IMG/VR virus record: IMGVR_UViG_3300014819_000021
Span: 1-28,371 of that record
Direction: 5' to 3' (one strand)
DNA length: 28,371 nucleotides
DNA from: a virus
Part shown: piece by piece, positions 1 to 6,332 of the stretch
Layout of the letters: each line of letters starts with the position of its first letter
Position numbering within the stretch: the stretch's first letter is position 1
The notes under the pieces: model-generated
The model's input: the letters and a program-made list of their open reading frames with translations, nothing else
The model's database searches: none
What the model was told of the DNA's origin: nothing
Made by a program: the position numbers and the translations under genes

Positions 1-58
1 AACTATAACAGATATTGATGATTTTATCCAATCACTTAAACAACCTAAAAAAGATTAA
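1..58 (+). CDS. C-terminal end of an upstream gene (partial)
   Basis: Frame 2 is open from the window edge to a TAA at 56-58 and encodes the last 18 residues of a protein, ending in a lysine-rich tail (KQPKKD). The next gene begins two bases after the stop, which matches the tight packing of the cluster that follows. Nothing can be said about function from this fragment. Confidence 0.6.
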   Translation, partial: TITDIDDFIQSLKQPKKD

Positions 59-60
59 TT

Positions 61-363
61 ATGTTATCTATTAAATTAAAAAAAGAAGAAATTGATAAAT
101 TGAAATTGCTACTTCATGATATTGAATTATTGCAAAAACAAAATAATTTATTTGATAATGAAGCAATAGAAATTTTATCATTTAAAGTTATTGAACATAT
201 TTCCAATGTAAGCAAAATCTTAGAACTTCCCCAACAAGAAATATCAGATGAAGAAATATGGAAAGCATCTATAAATTATGATAATGGTGCTTTTTCTGAA
301 ACACCAATAGTACATTTTCAACAGGGAGCTTTTTGGTACAGAGAACAATTAAAAACTAAATAA
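61..363 (+). CDS. Hypothetical protein, 100 aa
   Basis: I do not recognise this protein. The N-terminal half is lysine- and glutamate-rich and probably helical (residues about 5-60, with heptad-like leucines and isoleucines). The C-terminal part is aromatic (YDNGAF, HFQQGAFWYREQL). There is no signal peptide or membrane segment. The ATG follows an AT-rich leader (GATTAATT), the usual start context in Bacteroidota. Its TAA overlaps the next ATG (TAATG), so the two genes are probably translated in a coupled way. It opens a run of small + strand genes of the type phages often use early against the host; that role is inference. Confidence 0.75.
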   Translation: MLSIKLKKEEIDKLKLLLHDIELLQKQNNLFDNEAIEILSFKVIEHISNVSKILELPQQEISDEEIWKASINYDNGAFSETPIVHFQQGAFWYREQLKTK

Positions 364-611
364 TGACATATATAGAAACAACAATAGAAGTAACTAACAA
401 ACGAGATGAAGAACTTTTAGGATATGAGCATATAATGTATGTTAAAATACTTATAGATTTTAATGAAATATGTGCAGTTAGAGAAGTTATTGATGATAAT
501 GATGCTGAAGTAAATCCAGAAAAATGTCAAGTTTATTTAAAAAGTGGAGAATATTTTACAATATTTACAAAGTACGAAGAAGTTGTAAAACATTTAAAAC
601 AAAGACAATGA
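363..611 (+). CDS. Hypothetical protein, 82 aa
   Basis: Unrecognised small acidic protein. The predicted fold is mixed, with beta-like stretches such as VKILIDFNEICAVREVID and a lysine-rich end (KHLKQRQ). It lacks cysteine pairs, a signal peptide and membrane segments. It starts inside the stop of the preceding gene (TAATG) and its TGA overlaps the ATG of a tiny membrane peptide (ATGA at 608-611), so it lies in a translationally coupled string. It is probably cytoplasmic. Function is unknown. Confidence 0.75.
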   Translation: MTYIETTIEVTNKRDEELLGYEHIMYVKILIDFNEICAVREVIDDNDAEVNPEKCQVYLKSGEYFTIFTKYEEVVKHLKQRQ

Positions 612-694
612 AACAAATTATAATAGTTATAATTCTTTGGGAAACTATTAAATGGTTAGTAAGAAAAGTATTTGATAAAATTGTAAATGAATAA
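608..694 (+). CDS. Tiny membrane peptide, 28 aa
   Basis: A 28-codon frame fills the whole gap between its neighbours. It starts in an ATGA overlap with the upstream stop and ends three bases before the next ATG. The product begins MKQIIIVIILWE, a hydrophobic segment that could span the membrane, and continues with a basic and amphipathic tail (IKWLVRKVFDKIVNE). Fit to the gap and stop/start coupling are the main evidence that it is real. Its role is unknown; phages often encode such small membrane peptides. Confidence 0.5.
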   Translation: MKQIIIVIILWETIKWLVRKVFDKIVNE

Positions 695-697
695 ATA

Positions 698-904
698 ATG
701 GCAACAATTATAGACCCACCATCAGGATGGCAGTATGGGTTTCCTAAACCTATTCCTGAAGACAGAAGATATGATTCTCTAACTTGGTTAGTAGAACAAG
801 GATATCCTCAAGAACTTATAGATGAGCTTGGAGAACATTTCTACTGTAGGTACTGGGAAGCTCCAGATGCTGAAAGTGAAGACCAGACACCATTGTATCC
901 ATAA
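698..904 (+). CDS. Conserved small phage protein (DPPSGWQYGFPKP), 68 aa
   Basis: Small acidic protein whose N-terminus, DPPSGWQYGFPKPIPED, together with LVEQGYPQELIDEL, resembles small proteins I recall from Bacteroidota phages; no function is known to me. There is no membrane segment or signal. The ATG is three bases after the previous stop. The protein ends in TPLYP. A very similar ending (KPLYP) appears in another frame about 70 bases downstream, just before the next gene. Confidence 0.75.
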   Translation: MATIIDPPSGWQYGFPKPIPEDRRYDSLTWLVEQGYPQELIDELGEHFYCRYWEAPDAESEDQTPLYP

Positions 905-917
905 TCTTGTAACTAAA

Positions 918-993
918 ATGTCCAGTTTTTTAAATAATCTACTGGACGAATCTTTCAAGTAATGACCCACCACCAAAACCTTTATATCCATGA
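918..993 (+). other. Possible 24-aa gene read with a +1 shift, or a broken gene
   Basis: The 85 bases between 904 and 990 hold an ATG at 918 opening MSSFLNNLLDESFK with a stop at 960-962. The +1 frame continues as SSNDPPPKPLYP and stops at 991-993, overlapping the next ATG as ATGA. That is the same coupling seen at several junctions in this cluster, which suggests that the downstream frame is the end of a real gene. The two parts would join through the bases around TCTTTCAAG. A single-base indel, a programmed +1 shift or chance are all possible. Confidence 0.25.
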
Positions 994-1235
994 GTGATTT
1001 AGCAAAACTAACTATCTTTAGAGATAGAATGAAAAAATTAAATATAGATGTACAACTTATGGGTAATTATCCCTGGATCTATATAGACTCTGTAAATGGT
1101 AATAGAATAAAAAAAGAAGATTATTTCTACGGTGATCATGGATTCACTATAGGGTTTCTACCTATTAAACCAGATGAGCCATTTCATTTTACAGACATAA
1201 CTGAGATCTTTAAACTAATAAGAAAGTACAAATGA
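990..1235 (+). CDS. Hypothetical protein, 81 aa
   Basis: Unrecognised. It is rich in aromatic residues (MGNYPWIYIDSVNG, DYFYGDHGFTIGF), and its end, HFTDITEIFKLIRKYK, is probably an amphipathic helix. The pattern of short beta strands with a terminal helix suggests a small globular cytoplasmic protein. The ATG overlaps the stop of the frame described upstream (ATGA), and its own TGA overlaps the next ATG at 1232. Confidence that it is a gene rests on length, coupling and normal codon use. Confidence 0.7.
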   Translation: MSDLAKLTIFRDRMKKLNIDVQLMGNYPWIYIDSVNGNRIKKEDYFYGDHGFTIGFLPIKPDEPFHFTDITEIFKLIRKYK

Positions 1236-1570
1236 GTTACGAAAAAGACACGTTCTCTTTAGCTAAAGGTTTACATCACATAAATATTGCTAAACAATAT
1301 TTTGAAGATTTTAGAATGGGCTGTACAGGAGACATAAAAAATACTGTTAATGGTTATATAAACAAATGTGATTGGATACTAAATAACATATTTGATAAAC
1401 TAGGAGAACAAACACGTAAAGTGTATAAAGAAGAATTGTCTGATTCATTAAGTATAGATGCTATTAATGATAAACTAATGATATTAGATAATGCACAACG
1501 TCTTGAAATAGAAGACATGTTAGATGCAATTACTAAAGGTAAAAAAGTTACAGTTAAAATTGATGACTAA
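1232..1570 (+). CDS. Hypothetical helical protein, 112 aa
   Basis: Unrecognised protein, probably mostly alpha-helical, with long amphipathic stretches (LHHINIAKQYFEDF, YKEELSDSLSIDAINDKL) and a charged end (KGKKVTVKIDD). It has no membrane segment or signal peptide. It starts in an ATGA overlap with the upstream gene, and its TAA overlaps the next ATG (TAATG at 1568-1572), so it belongs to the same polycistronic string. Confidence 0.75.
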   Translation: MSYEKDTFSLAKGLHHINIAKQYFEDFRMGCTGDIKNTVNGYINKCDWILNNIFDKLGEQTRKVYKEELSDSLSIDAINDKLMILDNAQRLEIEDMLDAITKGKKVTVKIDD

Positions 1571-1755
1571 TGGAAAAAGCTATTATAAAATTTAACGGAG
1601 GCAACTTAGCTATGTTATGTAGTAATTGCTATGTAATAATTAAAACTGGTAAAGATTTTACACCAGAAGAAATGGAGTTTGCTTTATCAAGTAAACATCT
1701 TGAACCACAATATTGTGAAAAATGTAAATCTAAACAGAATGATAACAGAAAATGA
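1570..1755 (+). CDS. Small zinc-ribbon protein, 61 aa
   Basis: Two CxxC pairs, CSNC near residue 17 and CEKC near residue 49, are separated by about 30 residues and form a probable zinc-binding knuckle pair. The stretch between them, VIIKTGKDFTPEEMEF, reads like small zinc-finger proteins found in Bacteroidota phages, though I cannot name the family. It may bind nucleic acid or a host protein (inference). It starts in a TAATG overlap, and its last codons overlap the following gene, which starts at 1739. Confidence 0.7.
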   Translation: MEKAIIKFNGGNLAMLCSNCYVIIKTGKDFTPEEMEFALSSKHLEPQYCEKCKSKQNDNRK

Positions 1756-1900
1756 TGTAATTAGAGTTCATAAAGAGCTTGAAGCAGTGAATGATGACAT
1801 TATTAAACAACAACAAGAACAAATTAAACTTTTAGAAGCTCATGTTATTGAGTTGAGAGAAATTATTCAGAAGTATTTATTAAAAGATGTAAAAAAATGA
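1739..1900 (+). CDS. Small coiled-coil protein, 53 aa
   Basis: I chose the ATG at 1739 rather than an earlier in-frame ATG at 1679, because the earlier start would run through most of the zinc-ribbon gene. From 1739 the product is nearly all helical, with heptad-like hydrophobics (VIRVHKELEAVNDDIIKQQQ, IKLLEAHVIELREIIQKYLL), so it is probably a coiled-coil dimer. The end is basic (KDVKK). It overlaps the preceding gene by 17 bases and the next by four (ATGA). Function is unknown; it may be an adaptor or inhibitor acting by protein-protein contact. Confidence 0.65.
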   Translation: MITENDVIRVHKELEAVNDDIIKQQQEQIKLLEAHVIELREIIQKYLLKDVKK

Positions 1901-2280
1901 GTCATCCACTACACCATGCAATTTCAAGTCAGAAAAAGCATAAAGGAAAGATTGAGGACTATCTTCCACTCCATAATTGGTTTGATGAGTCTAAGAAATC
2001 ATACCCTGATATGAGACATAGAGCTATGAGACATCATTCAGAAGGTATATTCTGGGCTGAAGAAAAATTTGGTGTATACATAACCAATAGTGATGGTAAA
2101 ATGATTCCAACTAGGGTGTTGGGAGAACAGCACATCATAGAAGACATTGGTAGAATACCAACTATCAAAGATTATTTAGATTGTATGTCACAAGAAGGAT
2201 GGATGTATAAACCTGGAGAAGGTAGAAAGATGCTAAAAGAAATAGCAGAACAAAAATTAGATTATACAACAAACATTTAA
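1897..2280 (+). CDS. DUF6915-like protein, 127 aa
   Basis: The N-terminal half (HAISSQKKHKGKIEDYLPLH followed by NWFDESK, then MRHRAMRHHSEGIFWAEEKFG) matches the pattern I associate with DUF6915. This is a small domain found in phages and bacteria with many conserved histidines and an RHRAxRHH motif; its biochemical role is not established. The C-terminal part (GRIPTIKDYLDCMSQEGWMY) is also typical. The histidine cluster could bind metal, which is inference. It starts in an ATGA overlap with the coiled-coil gene, and the next gene follows after two bases. Confidence 0.8.
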   Translation: MSHPLHHAISSQKKHKGKIEDYLPLHNWFDESKKSYPDMRHRAMRHHSEGIFWAEEKFGVYITNSDGKMIPTRVLGEQHIIEDIGRIPTIKDYLDCMSQEGWMYKPGEGRKMLKEIAEQKLDYTTNI

Positions 2281-2282
2281 TT

Positions 2283-3029
2283 ATGAGCTTAAGTAAAAAA
2301 GCAGCAAAGGCTAAAGAGCCTGTTATAAAAAAATCAATATTAAACTGGTTATCACAACTAGATGAAAATGGTAATGAATTATCTATAGGATGGGAAGGTG
2401 GTGGAGATTCAGGCTGGGCTTATTTTGAGATAGATGGTGATAGAGAAGATAATGAATATACAGAAGCTCTTGTAGATCATATGCATGATGAATTAAACTA
2501 TGGAAGTTGGGCTGGTGAATTTAGTGCTAGTGGTAAAGCAATCTATGATGCTAAAACAAGAACATTTGAAGGTACAGACTACTATGGTGAAGATGGAAAT
2601 GATATATTAGATATAGACTTTAAAATAAAAGTTCCTAAAAAACTATGGTTTGATGTAATACATGTAGAAGTGGAAGCTAATTACGATGATGTAGTAAATA
2701 CAGACGTAAGATTTATTGTAAAAAACGGCTTCTTAACTCAGGAACATTCAGATATTTGTAGTAACTTAGAGGAGGTTTTGAAAGATGATTTTAGTAGTTT
2801 ATTTGACAACTATGAATCTACAGATAATTCTAAATTTAGAGGTTGCAATGACAGCTGGATACTAGAAAGAAAAGATGCTATTGAAGATGAAGATGATTTA
2901 GTGTTTACAATATCTAAAGTGGGTATTCAAACAATTGATAGTGAAGAAAAAACAATTGTATTAGAATTAGATGAAGACAGAGTGGAAAACATTGATAACA
3001 GATTAAATAGTACAGAAGATGCAAATTAA
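2283..3029 (+). CDS. Hypothetical acidic protein, 248 aa
   Basis: A strongly acidic protein with many D and E runs (DREDNEYTEALVDHMHDEL, DEDDLVFTISK). The first part contains ELSIGWEGGGDSGWAYFEID. Such high negative charge is common in phage proteins that mimic DNA or bind basic surfaces, but no family is recognised and mimicry is only a thought. There is no signal or membrane segment. The ATG follows the previous stop after two bases (TTAATT leader). The C-terminus overlaps the start of the next gene by 11 bases. Confidence 0.8.
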   Translation: MSLSKKAAKAKEPVIKKSILNWLSQLDENGNELSIGWEGGGDSGWAYFEIDGDREDNEYTEALVDHMHDELNYGSWAGEFSASGKAIYDAKTRTFEGTDYYGEDGNDILDIDFKIKVPKKLWFDVIHVEVEANYDDVVNTDVRFIVKNGFLTQEHSDICSNLEEVLKDDFSSLFDNYESTDNSKFRGCNDSWILERKDAIEDEDDLVFTISKVGIQTIDSEEKTIVLELDEDRVENIDNRLNSTEDAN

Positions 3030-3774
3030 TTATGCAGATCAAACCTATGTTGTAAATAACAGAAGTGGGTTTGACTTAACAACAGCTCTTAGGTTATGGA
3101 AAGCTAAGTATGCTGATGACTATAGAGATTTTCAAAAGGAAGTTATTACACACGAAAGTCTTAATGACTTTGATCAGTTTGTAAAAGAATGCTGGAATAA
3201 AATAAAACCAGTGACAGTAGAAGAAGCTCTTAAAGTAGAAAATACAGAAGAAAGAAGAACATATTTTGATTGTATAGGTATAGAAAAATTATTTAAATCA
3301 TTAAATCCTACTCTTTTAGATAAGCAAGCAATTGATAAAAAAAGAATGAGATGGGATGATGAGTTTAATGAGTATGAATATACATTTCAAGATGTGTATG
3401 AACTATATCAAATAGATGGTAATAAACTTTATAACAAAGACAGATGGGGAAATGATCCTCAGCCTGTATATGCTGTAAGATGTTGGTGCACTACTACTAA
3501 CCGTGAGTATTGGTTGTATGTACCAAAAGAAGCTGCATTGGGTAGACAATGGTGGTCATCTGATGAAGCACCAGAAAACAAACCAGATGCTATTAGAGCT
3601 ATAGCTTGGACTGTACGTATAGATGTACCAGCAGAAAACGTAGAGAAGATATATAGACAAGGTGATATAATTGTAGCTAAAATGAAAGACTCAGCTAAAA
3701 TTACAGAAACAACCTTTAATTCATATCATCTCTCTAAAGAACAATATTTATCACTAATCTATTCAGAAACATAA
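3019..3774 (+). CDS. Hypothetical protein, 251 aa
   Basis: Unrecognised. The central part is rich in tryptophan and tyrosine (YAVRCWCTTTNREYWLYVP) and is followed by a segment resembling a folded enzyme or binding domain (DAIRAIAWTVRIDVPAENVEKIYRQGDIIVA, quoted in part). The phrase YRQGDIIVAKM may be a short beta barrel. It overlaps the preceding acidic gene by 11 bases, and its TAA overlaps the next ATG (TAATG). It is cytoplasmic by sequence. No catalytic motif is obvious. Confidence 0.75.
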   Translation: MQINYADQTYVVNNRSGFDLTTALRLWKAKYADDYRDFQKEVITHESLNDFDQFVKECWNKIKPVTVEEALKVENTEERRTYFDCIGIEKLFKSLNPTLLDKQAIDKKRMRWDDEFNEYEYTFQDVYELYQIDGNKLYNKDRWGNDPQPVYAVRCWCTTTNREYWLYVPKEAALGRQWWSSDEAPENKPDAIRAIAWTVRIDVPAENVEKIYRQGDIIVAKMKDSAKITETTFNSYHLSKEQYLSLIYSET

Positions 3775-3884
3775 TGGCACTAGCAACAGATATACTAGCA
3801 CTCTTTTTATTTACATTAGCAGGAATAGTAGCAGTGATTGGTTTAATATCAATTTTTAAACAATTTAAAAAATTAGAAGATTGA
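3774..3884 (+). CDS. Small single-pass membrane protein, 36 aa
   Basis: A 36-codon frame fills the gap exactly. It starts in a TAATG overlap with the preceding gene, and its TGA overlaps the TTG start of the next (TTGA at 3881-3884). The product has one clear hydrophobic segment (ILALFLFTLAGIVAVIGLIS) followed by a basic tail (FKQFKKLED), as in a small inner-membrane protein with its C-terminus in the cytoplasm. Function is unknown. Confidence 0.6.
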   Translation: MALATDILALFLFTLAGIVAVIGLISIFKQFKKLED

Positions 3885-4378
3885 GTACAAAATTAATTGG
3901 TCATGTAGGAGTTGATTCAGGTCAGCTCCTATTATGTGACCCATGTTATATAGATAGTGAATGGGAGAAAGAAGATTTTGAAGACTTCAGAAGTTATCAA
4001 CACAAAGACACAAAGAACGAGCTCACTTATAGAATAGATTTTGATAATTATCAAAGACCTATTGCAGAATATAATGGTAAGAATATGAATGAATTAATAG
4101 CTACAGGAGAATGGGAAGAAGTTCCTGATATTAAAAAAGCTGTTAATCCATTTAGTTATAATGCTTGTGCTAAAGCCACACTATCTAAAGATGGACATGG
4201 ACAGCTTAGATTTAAGCTTGGACATGCTGGAGCAGGTGTAGCATTTAGTACAGCATTTGGTGATGGTATCTATCCTGTATTAGCTCACTATCATAAAGAT
4301 GGTACACTTAGAAGTGTAGAAGTGGTATTTCAAAATGATGAGGATGAAGAAGAGTGGAATGATGATATAGAAGATTAA
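3881..4378 (+). CDS. DUF4241-like protein, 165 aa
   Basis: The N-terminal VDSGQLLLCDPCYIDSEW and the C-terminal GVAFSTAFGDGIYPVLAHY match the general pattern of DUF4241-type proteins, which carry a VxSGxLxxxDP motif and a GDGxYPV motif and have no established activity. The start is a TTG that overlaps the stop of the upstream membrane peptide; no ATG lies nearer the conserved N-terminus, so TTG is the best choice. The tail is very acidic (NDEDEEEWNDDIED). It is probably soluble. Confidence 0.75.
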   Translation: MSTKLIGHVGVDSGQLLLCDPCYIDSEWEKEDFEDFRSYQHKDTKNELTYRIDFDNYQRPIAEYNGKNMNELIATGEWEEVPDIKKAVNPFSYNACAKATLSKDGHGQLRFKLGHAGAGVAFSTAFGDGIYPVLAHYHKDGTLRSVEVVFQNDEDEEEWNDDIED

Positions 4379-4399
4379 TAAATATACTAACCTATTATA

Positions 4400-4573
4400 A
4401 TGAAAAACTTCTATTGGATAAGTTTCACAAGATGGAACTATTATAAATTCATGTCAACTAAAAAAGGCTACTGGTTAGCCAAAAGAATATACCGTAAAGG
4501 ATGGAGATGGACTCCATTTATTAAATTATCTTTTCACAAATATCAAAACTATAATTATTATGGCAAGAGGTAG
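4400..4573 (+). CDS. Small aromatic, basic protein, 57 aa
   Basis: A 57-codon frame opens at an ATG in the otherwise empty interval after 4378 and ends in TAG, overlapping the next gene by 14 bases. It is unusually rich in tryptophan, tyrosine and lysine (MKNFYWISFTRWNYYKF, KGWRWTPFIKLSFHKYQNY). There is no long hydrophobic segment, so it may be a peripheral membrane or nucleic-acid-binding peptide. The AT-rich leader (CTATTATA) fits the local start context. No family is recognised. Confidence 0.55.
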   Translation: MKNFYWISFTRWNYYKFMSTKKGYWLAKRIYRKGWRWTPFIKLSFHKYQNYNYYGKR

Positions 4574-4883
4574 AAAACCTAAAGAACAAGCAGTGGTACC
4601 AGTAGTGGTAGATCATGCTAAACTGTTAAAACAATTTGAACAAGAACAAAGAGTTCAATTGGAAACATTATATAAAGATTTAGCTAAAGTTAAACAACAA
4701 ATAGATTTAGCATTAAATCAAATAGGATTTATGGATGAAGCTGAAAACTTATCACAAGCTGCATTTAGAGCTGGTAGAGCATTTGGTCCATTAGATGAAG
4801 CTAATGACAAGCTTGAAGAAATTTTAGATGGTATTTATAATAATACTGATTTAGATCATTATGATGATATTATTGATAACTAA
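4560..4883 (+). CDS. Hypothetical helical protein, 107 aa
   Basis: It starts MARGRKPKEQ, a basic tail, and continues with a long helical segment likely to form a coiled coil (HAKLLKQFEQEQRVQLETLY, then DLAKVKQQIDLALNQIGF). The C-terminus is acidic (DLDHYDDIIDN). A basic N-terminus plus a coiled coil is common in phage nucleoid-associated or adaptor proteins, but no family is identified. It overlaps the upstream aromatic peptide by 14 bases and is followed after nine bases by a lipoprotein gene. Confidence 0.7.
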   Translation: MARGRKPKEQAVVPVVVDHAKLLKQFEQEQRVQLETLYKDLAKVKQQIDLALNQIGFMDEAENLSQAAFRAGRAFGPLDEANDKLEEILDGIYNNTDLDHYDDIIDN

Positions 4884-4892
4884 AATAAAAAT

Positions 4893-5126
4893 ATGAAAAA
4901 ATTAATTATTGGATTAGCTATTATTTTATCAATAACAAGCTGTCAAAAAGATCCAGCAAAAATGTGTAATTGTGGATTAGTATTAAGTGATAATGCATTT
5001 GACTATTCAGTGGTAATAAAAAATAACTGCAGTGGAAATTCAAAAAGATTTTACTTACAAGCAGGAGATTGGATGAATGCTTTTGTTGGAAGTGATTATT
5101 GTATTACAAATGTAACAGGTTGGTAA
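4893..5126 (+). CDS. Small phage-encoded lipoprotein, 77 aa
   Basis: The N-terminus MKKLIIGLAIILSITSC is a typical lipoprotein signal peptide with a lipobox ending in Cys17, so the mature protein would be lipid-anchored in the host envelope. The mature part has four further cysteines (CNC, NNC, DYC) that could form disulphides in the periplasm. No domain is recognised. Phage lipoproteins are sometimes superinfection-exclusion factors; that role is inference here. The ATG follows a TAAAATAAAAAT leader. Confidence 0.75.
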   Translation: MKKLIIGLAIILSITSCQKDPAKMCNCGLVLSDNAFDYSVVIKNNCSGNSKRFYLQAGDWMNAFVGSDYCITNVTGW

Positions 5127-5130
5127 ATTA

Positions 5131-5148
5131 TTAAAATTAAATATTATG
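5131..5148 (+). repeat. Upstream copy of an 18-bp direct repeat
   Basis: The 18-mer TTAAAATTAAATATTATG occurs here and again, identically, at 5875-5892. The second copy ends in the start codon of the gene at 5890. The two copies flank the GIY-YIG endonuclease gene, 744 bases apart, and similarity continues beyond the repeat into the codons after the ATG. Confidence 0.7.
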
Positions 5149-5178
5149 CAAAAAGCAAAACGTATTGTCCTTGTGTAA
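5146..5178 (+). pseudogene. Relic 5' end of the gene now starting at 5890
   Basis: The ATG at 5146 opens only ten codons, MQKAKRIVLV, before TAA. This aligns with the first residues of the intact gene at 5890 (MNQKSKRLILG) with one gap and conservative changes, and both are preceded by the same 18 bases. The simplest reading is that the endonuclease gene landed at the start of this gene and left the old start behind as a fragment. Confidence 0.45.
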
Positions 5179-5189
5179 AAACTAAAAAA

Positions 5190-5906
5190 ATGTGGAAGAT
5201 ATATAAATTACATACATCTACTGATGAAACTGCAAAGTATATAGGTATTACTAAAGGTACATTATCTAGAAGAAAAAGACAACATATGTATGATCTTAGA
5301 TCAGCATTAAATGGGCAAATGTCTTCTAAAACTAAATGGATGTTAGAAGTACTTTCTAATTCTGAAGAAATAGTAATTACAGAATTATTTACATTTGATA
5401 ATATTAATGATGCTCAACTTAAAGAAGTAGAGTTGATTAATAGTTTACCAGATTTAACTAATTCTAAAATGTATAAAACACATATTACTGAATGGACAGA
5501 AGAAGATAAATCTAAGTTTCAAACTAATGCAATAAAAGTATACCAGTTTTCTAAAGATGGTATTTTTATTAAAGAATGGGTTGGAGCTAAAGAAGTAGAA
5601 AGATATACTGGATATTGTCATAGTGCAATTAGTAGATGTTGTAAAGGTATATACAGAAGCTATAAAGGTTTTTATTGGAGTTATAGTTTAAATATAGATC
5701 ATTTACTAAAACCATTTAGTCATCATAATTGTAAAATGGTTATTGTAGAAAATATTTATAATACAATTACTCATTCTTTTAATTCAGTAGGGGAAGCTGC
5801 AGCTTTTTGCAAAGTAAGTAATAGTACTATAAAATCAGCAGCTAAAGGAACTATTAAAATAGTTAATAAACAATTTAAAATTAAATATTATGAACCAGAA
5901 AAGTAA
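5190..5906 (+). CDS. GIY-YIG homing endonuclease with NUMOD-type DNA-binding repeats, 238 aa
   Basis: The N-terminal domain has the GIY-YIG pattern: KIY at residues 3-5, YIG at 17-19, a basic helix with conserved arginines (LSRRKRQH), then the expected glutamate helix (KEVELINSL) and DLTN. Residues about 115-170 form a NUMOD1-like module (KVYQFSKDGIFIKEW, then HSAISRCCKGIYRSYKGFYW), and a second similar helix-turn-helix region follows (SVGEAAAFCKVSNSTIKSAA). This is the architecture of free-standing mobile nucleases that cut intron-less target sites and spread by repair. Its last codons overlap the next gene by 17 bases, and it is flanked by an 18-bp repeat, so it looks like an insertion. Confidence 0.9.
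   Translation: MWKIYKLHTSTDETAKYIGITKGTLSRRKRQHMYDLRSALNGQMSSKTKWMLEVLSNSEEIVITELFTFDNINDAQLKEVELINSLPDLTNSKMYKTHITEWTEEDKSKFQTNAIKVYQFSKDGIFIKEWVGAKEVERYTGYCHSAISRCCKGIYRSYKGFYWSYSLNIDHLLKPFSHHNCKMVIVENIYNTITHSFNSVGEAAAFCKVSNSTIKSAAKGTIKIVNKQFKIKYYEPEK
5875..5892 (+). repeat. Downstream copy of the 18-bp direct repeat
   Basis: Identical to 5131-5148. Here the repeat encodes part of the endonuclease C-terminus in one frame and supplies the leader and ATG of the gene at 5890 in another. The endonuclease insertion therefore preserves translation of its neighbour. Confidence 0.7.
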
Positions 5907-6153
5907 ACGTCTTATTTTAGGACAAGGGGAAGGTAGGGATGCTACAGGTCAAATTAAAAAACATGTGTTAGATAGTAAATCTAATATAGAATATGAACAG
6001 ACTACAGACAGCATCACTTTTATGTTGAATGACATGGGTATTCTTACACATGATGAACATGATAAAATGGTGTTTTCTAAAGGAAAGTATAGAAGTTATA
6101 ATCAAGTGGAATTCAATCCATTTGACAACACTATACAAAGAGTATTTGATTAA
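5890..6153 (+). CDS. Hypothetical protein, 87 aa
   Basis: Unrecognised small protein. The first part is glycine-rich (LILGQGEGRDATGQIKKHVL) and the middle is NIEYEQTTDSITFMLNDMG, probably a mixed alpha/beta fold. Its start codon lies inside the 3' end of the homing endonuclease gene and within the duplicated 18-mer, so its present start is probably the copy restored by the insertion. It is the last gene before the structured non-coding stretch ahead of the helicase. Confidence 0.7.
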   Translation: MNQKSKRLILGQGEGRDATGQIKKHVLDSKSNIEYEQTTDSITFMLNDMGILTHDEHDKMVFSKGKYRSYNQVEFNPFDNTIQRVFD

Positions 6154-6174
6154 GATTTATTTGTATAACCCAAT

Positions 6175-6263
6175 CCCAGAATGCTAAATTTAAACCTTGT
6201 ACCCTTGCCTCAGGGTTGGTATAGACATAGGTTACTTGTGTGTTGTGTAGCATATCAACTGGG
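6175..6263 (+). ncRNA. Candidate structured RNA / leader upstream of the helicase
   Basis: The non-coding interval 6154-6332 has nested complementary segments: CCCAG 6175-6179 with CTGGG 6259-6263; TGCTA 6182-6186 with TAGCA 6248-6252; AACCT 6193-6197 with AGGTT 6229-6233; ACCCT 6201-6205 with AGGGT 6212-6216. They are correctly nested, so one RNA could form all four helices as a bulged arm of about 89 nt. I do not recognise a known riboswitch or tRNA in it. No sizeable ORF occupies the interval, which is exceptional in this packed genome. Confidence 0.45.
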
Positions 6264-6301
6264 AATTAATTTTCGTGCATGACAAAGTAATCAGGGGGGT
6301 C

Positions 6302-6322
6302 TAACTGTACCAGAACAGTTAA
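6302..6322 (+). promoter_or_regulatory. Hairpin with U-rich tail just before the helicase start
   Basis: TAACTGT (6302-6308) and ACAGTTA (6315-6321) form a 7-bp stem with a six-base loop, followed by ATTTTATTATT and then the helicase ATG at 6333. It could act as a weak terminator/attenuator or hide the ribosome site. With the structured RNA just upstream it resembles a sensor plus expression platform; this is inference from shape only. Confidence 0.4.
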
Positions 6323-6332
6323 TTTTATTATT

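Noticed and set aside
5127-5189. N-terminal extension of the GIY-YIG protein (frame reads CPCVKTKK before the ATG)
   Set aside because: There is no start codon upstream in that frame, and the region is better explained as the relic start of the interrupted gene.
6154-6332. A tRNA gene in the non-coding leader
   Set aside because: There is no T-loop TTCRANNC pattern, no 7-5-5-5 cloverleaf and no CCA end; the nested pairs form a single bulged arm instead.
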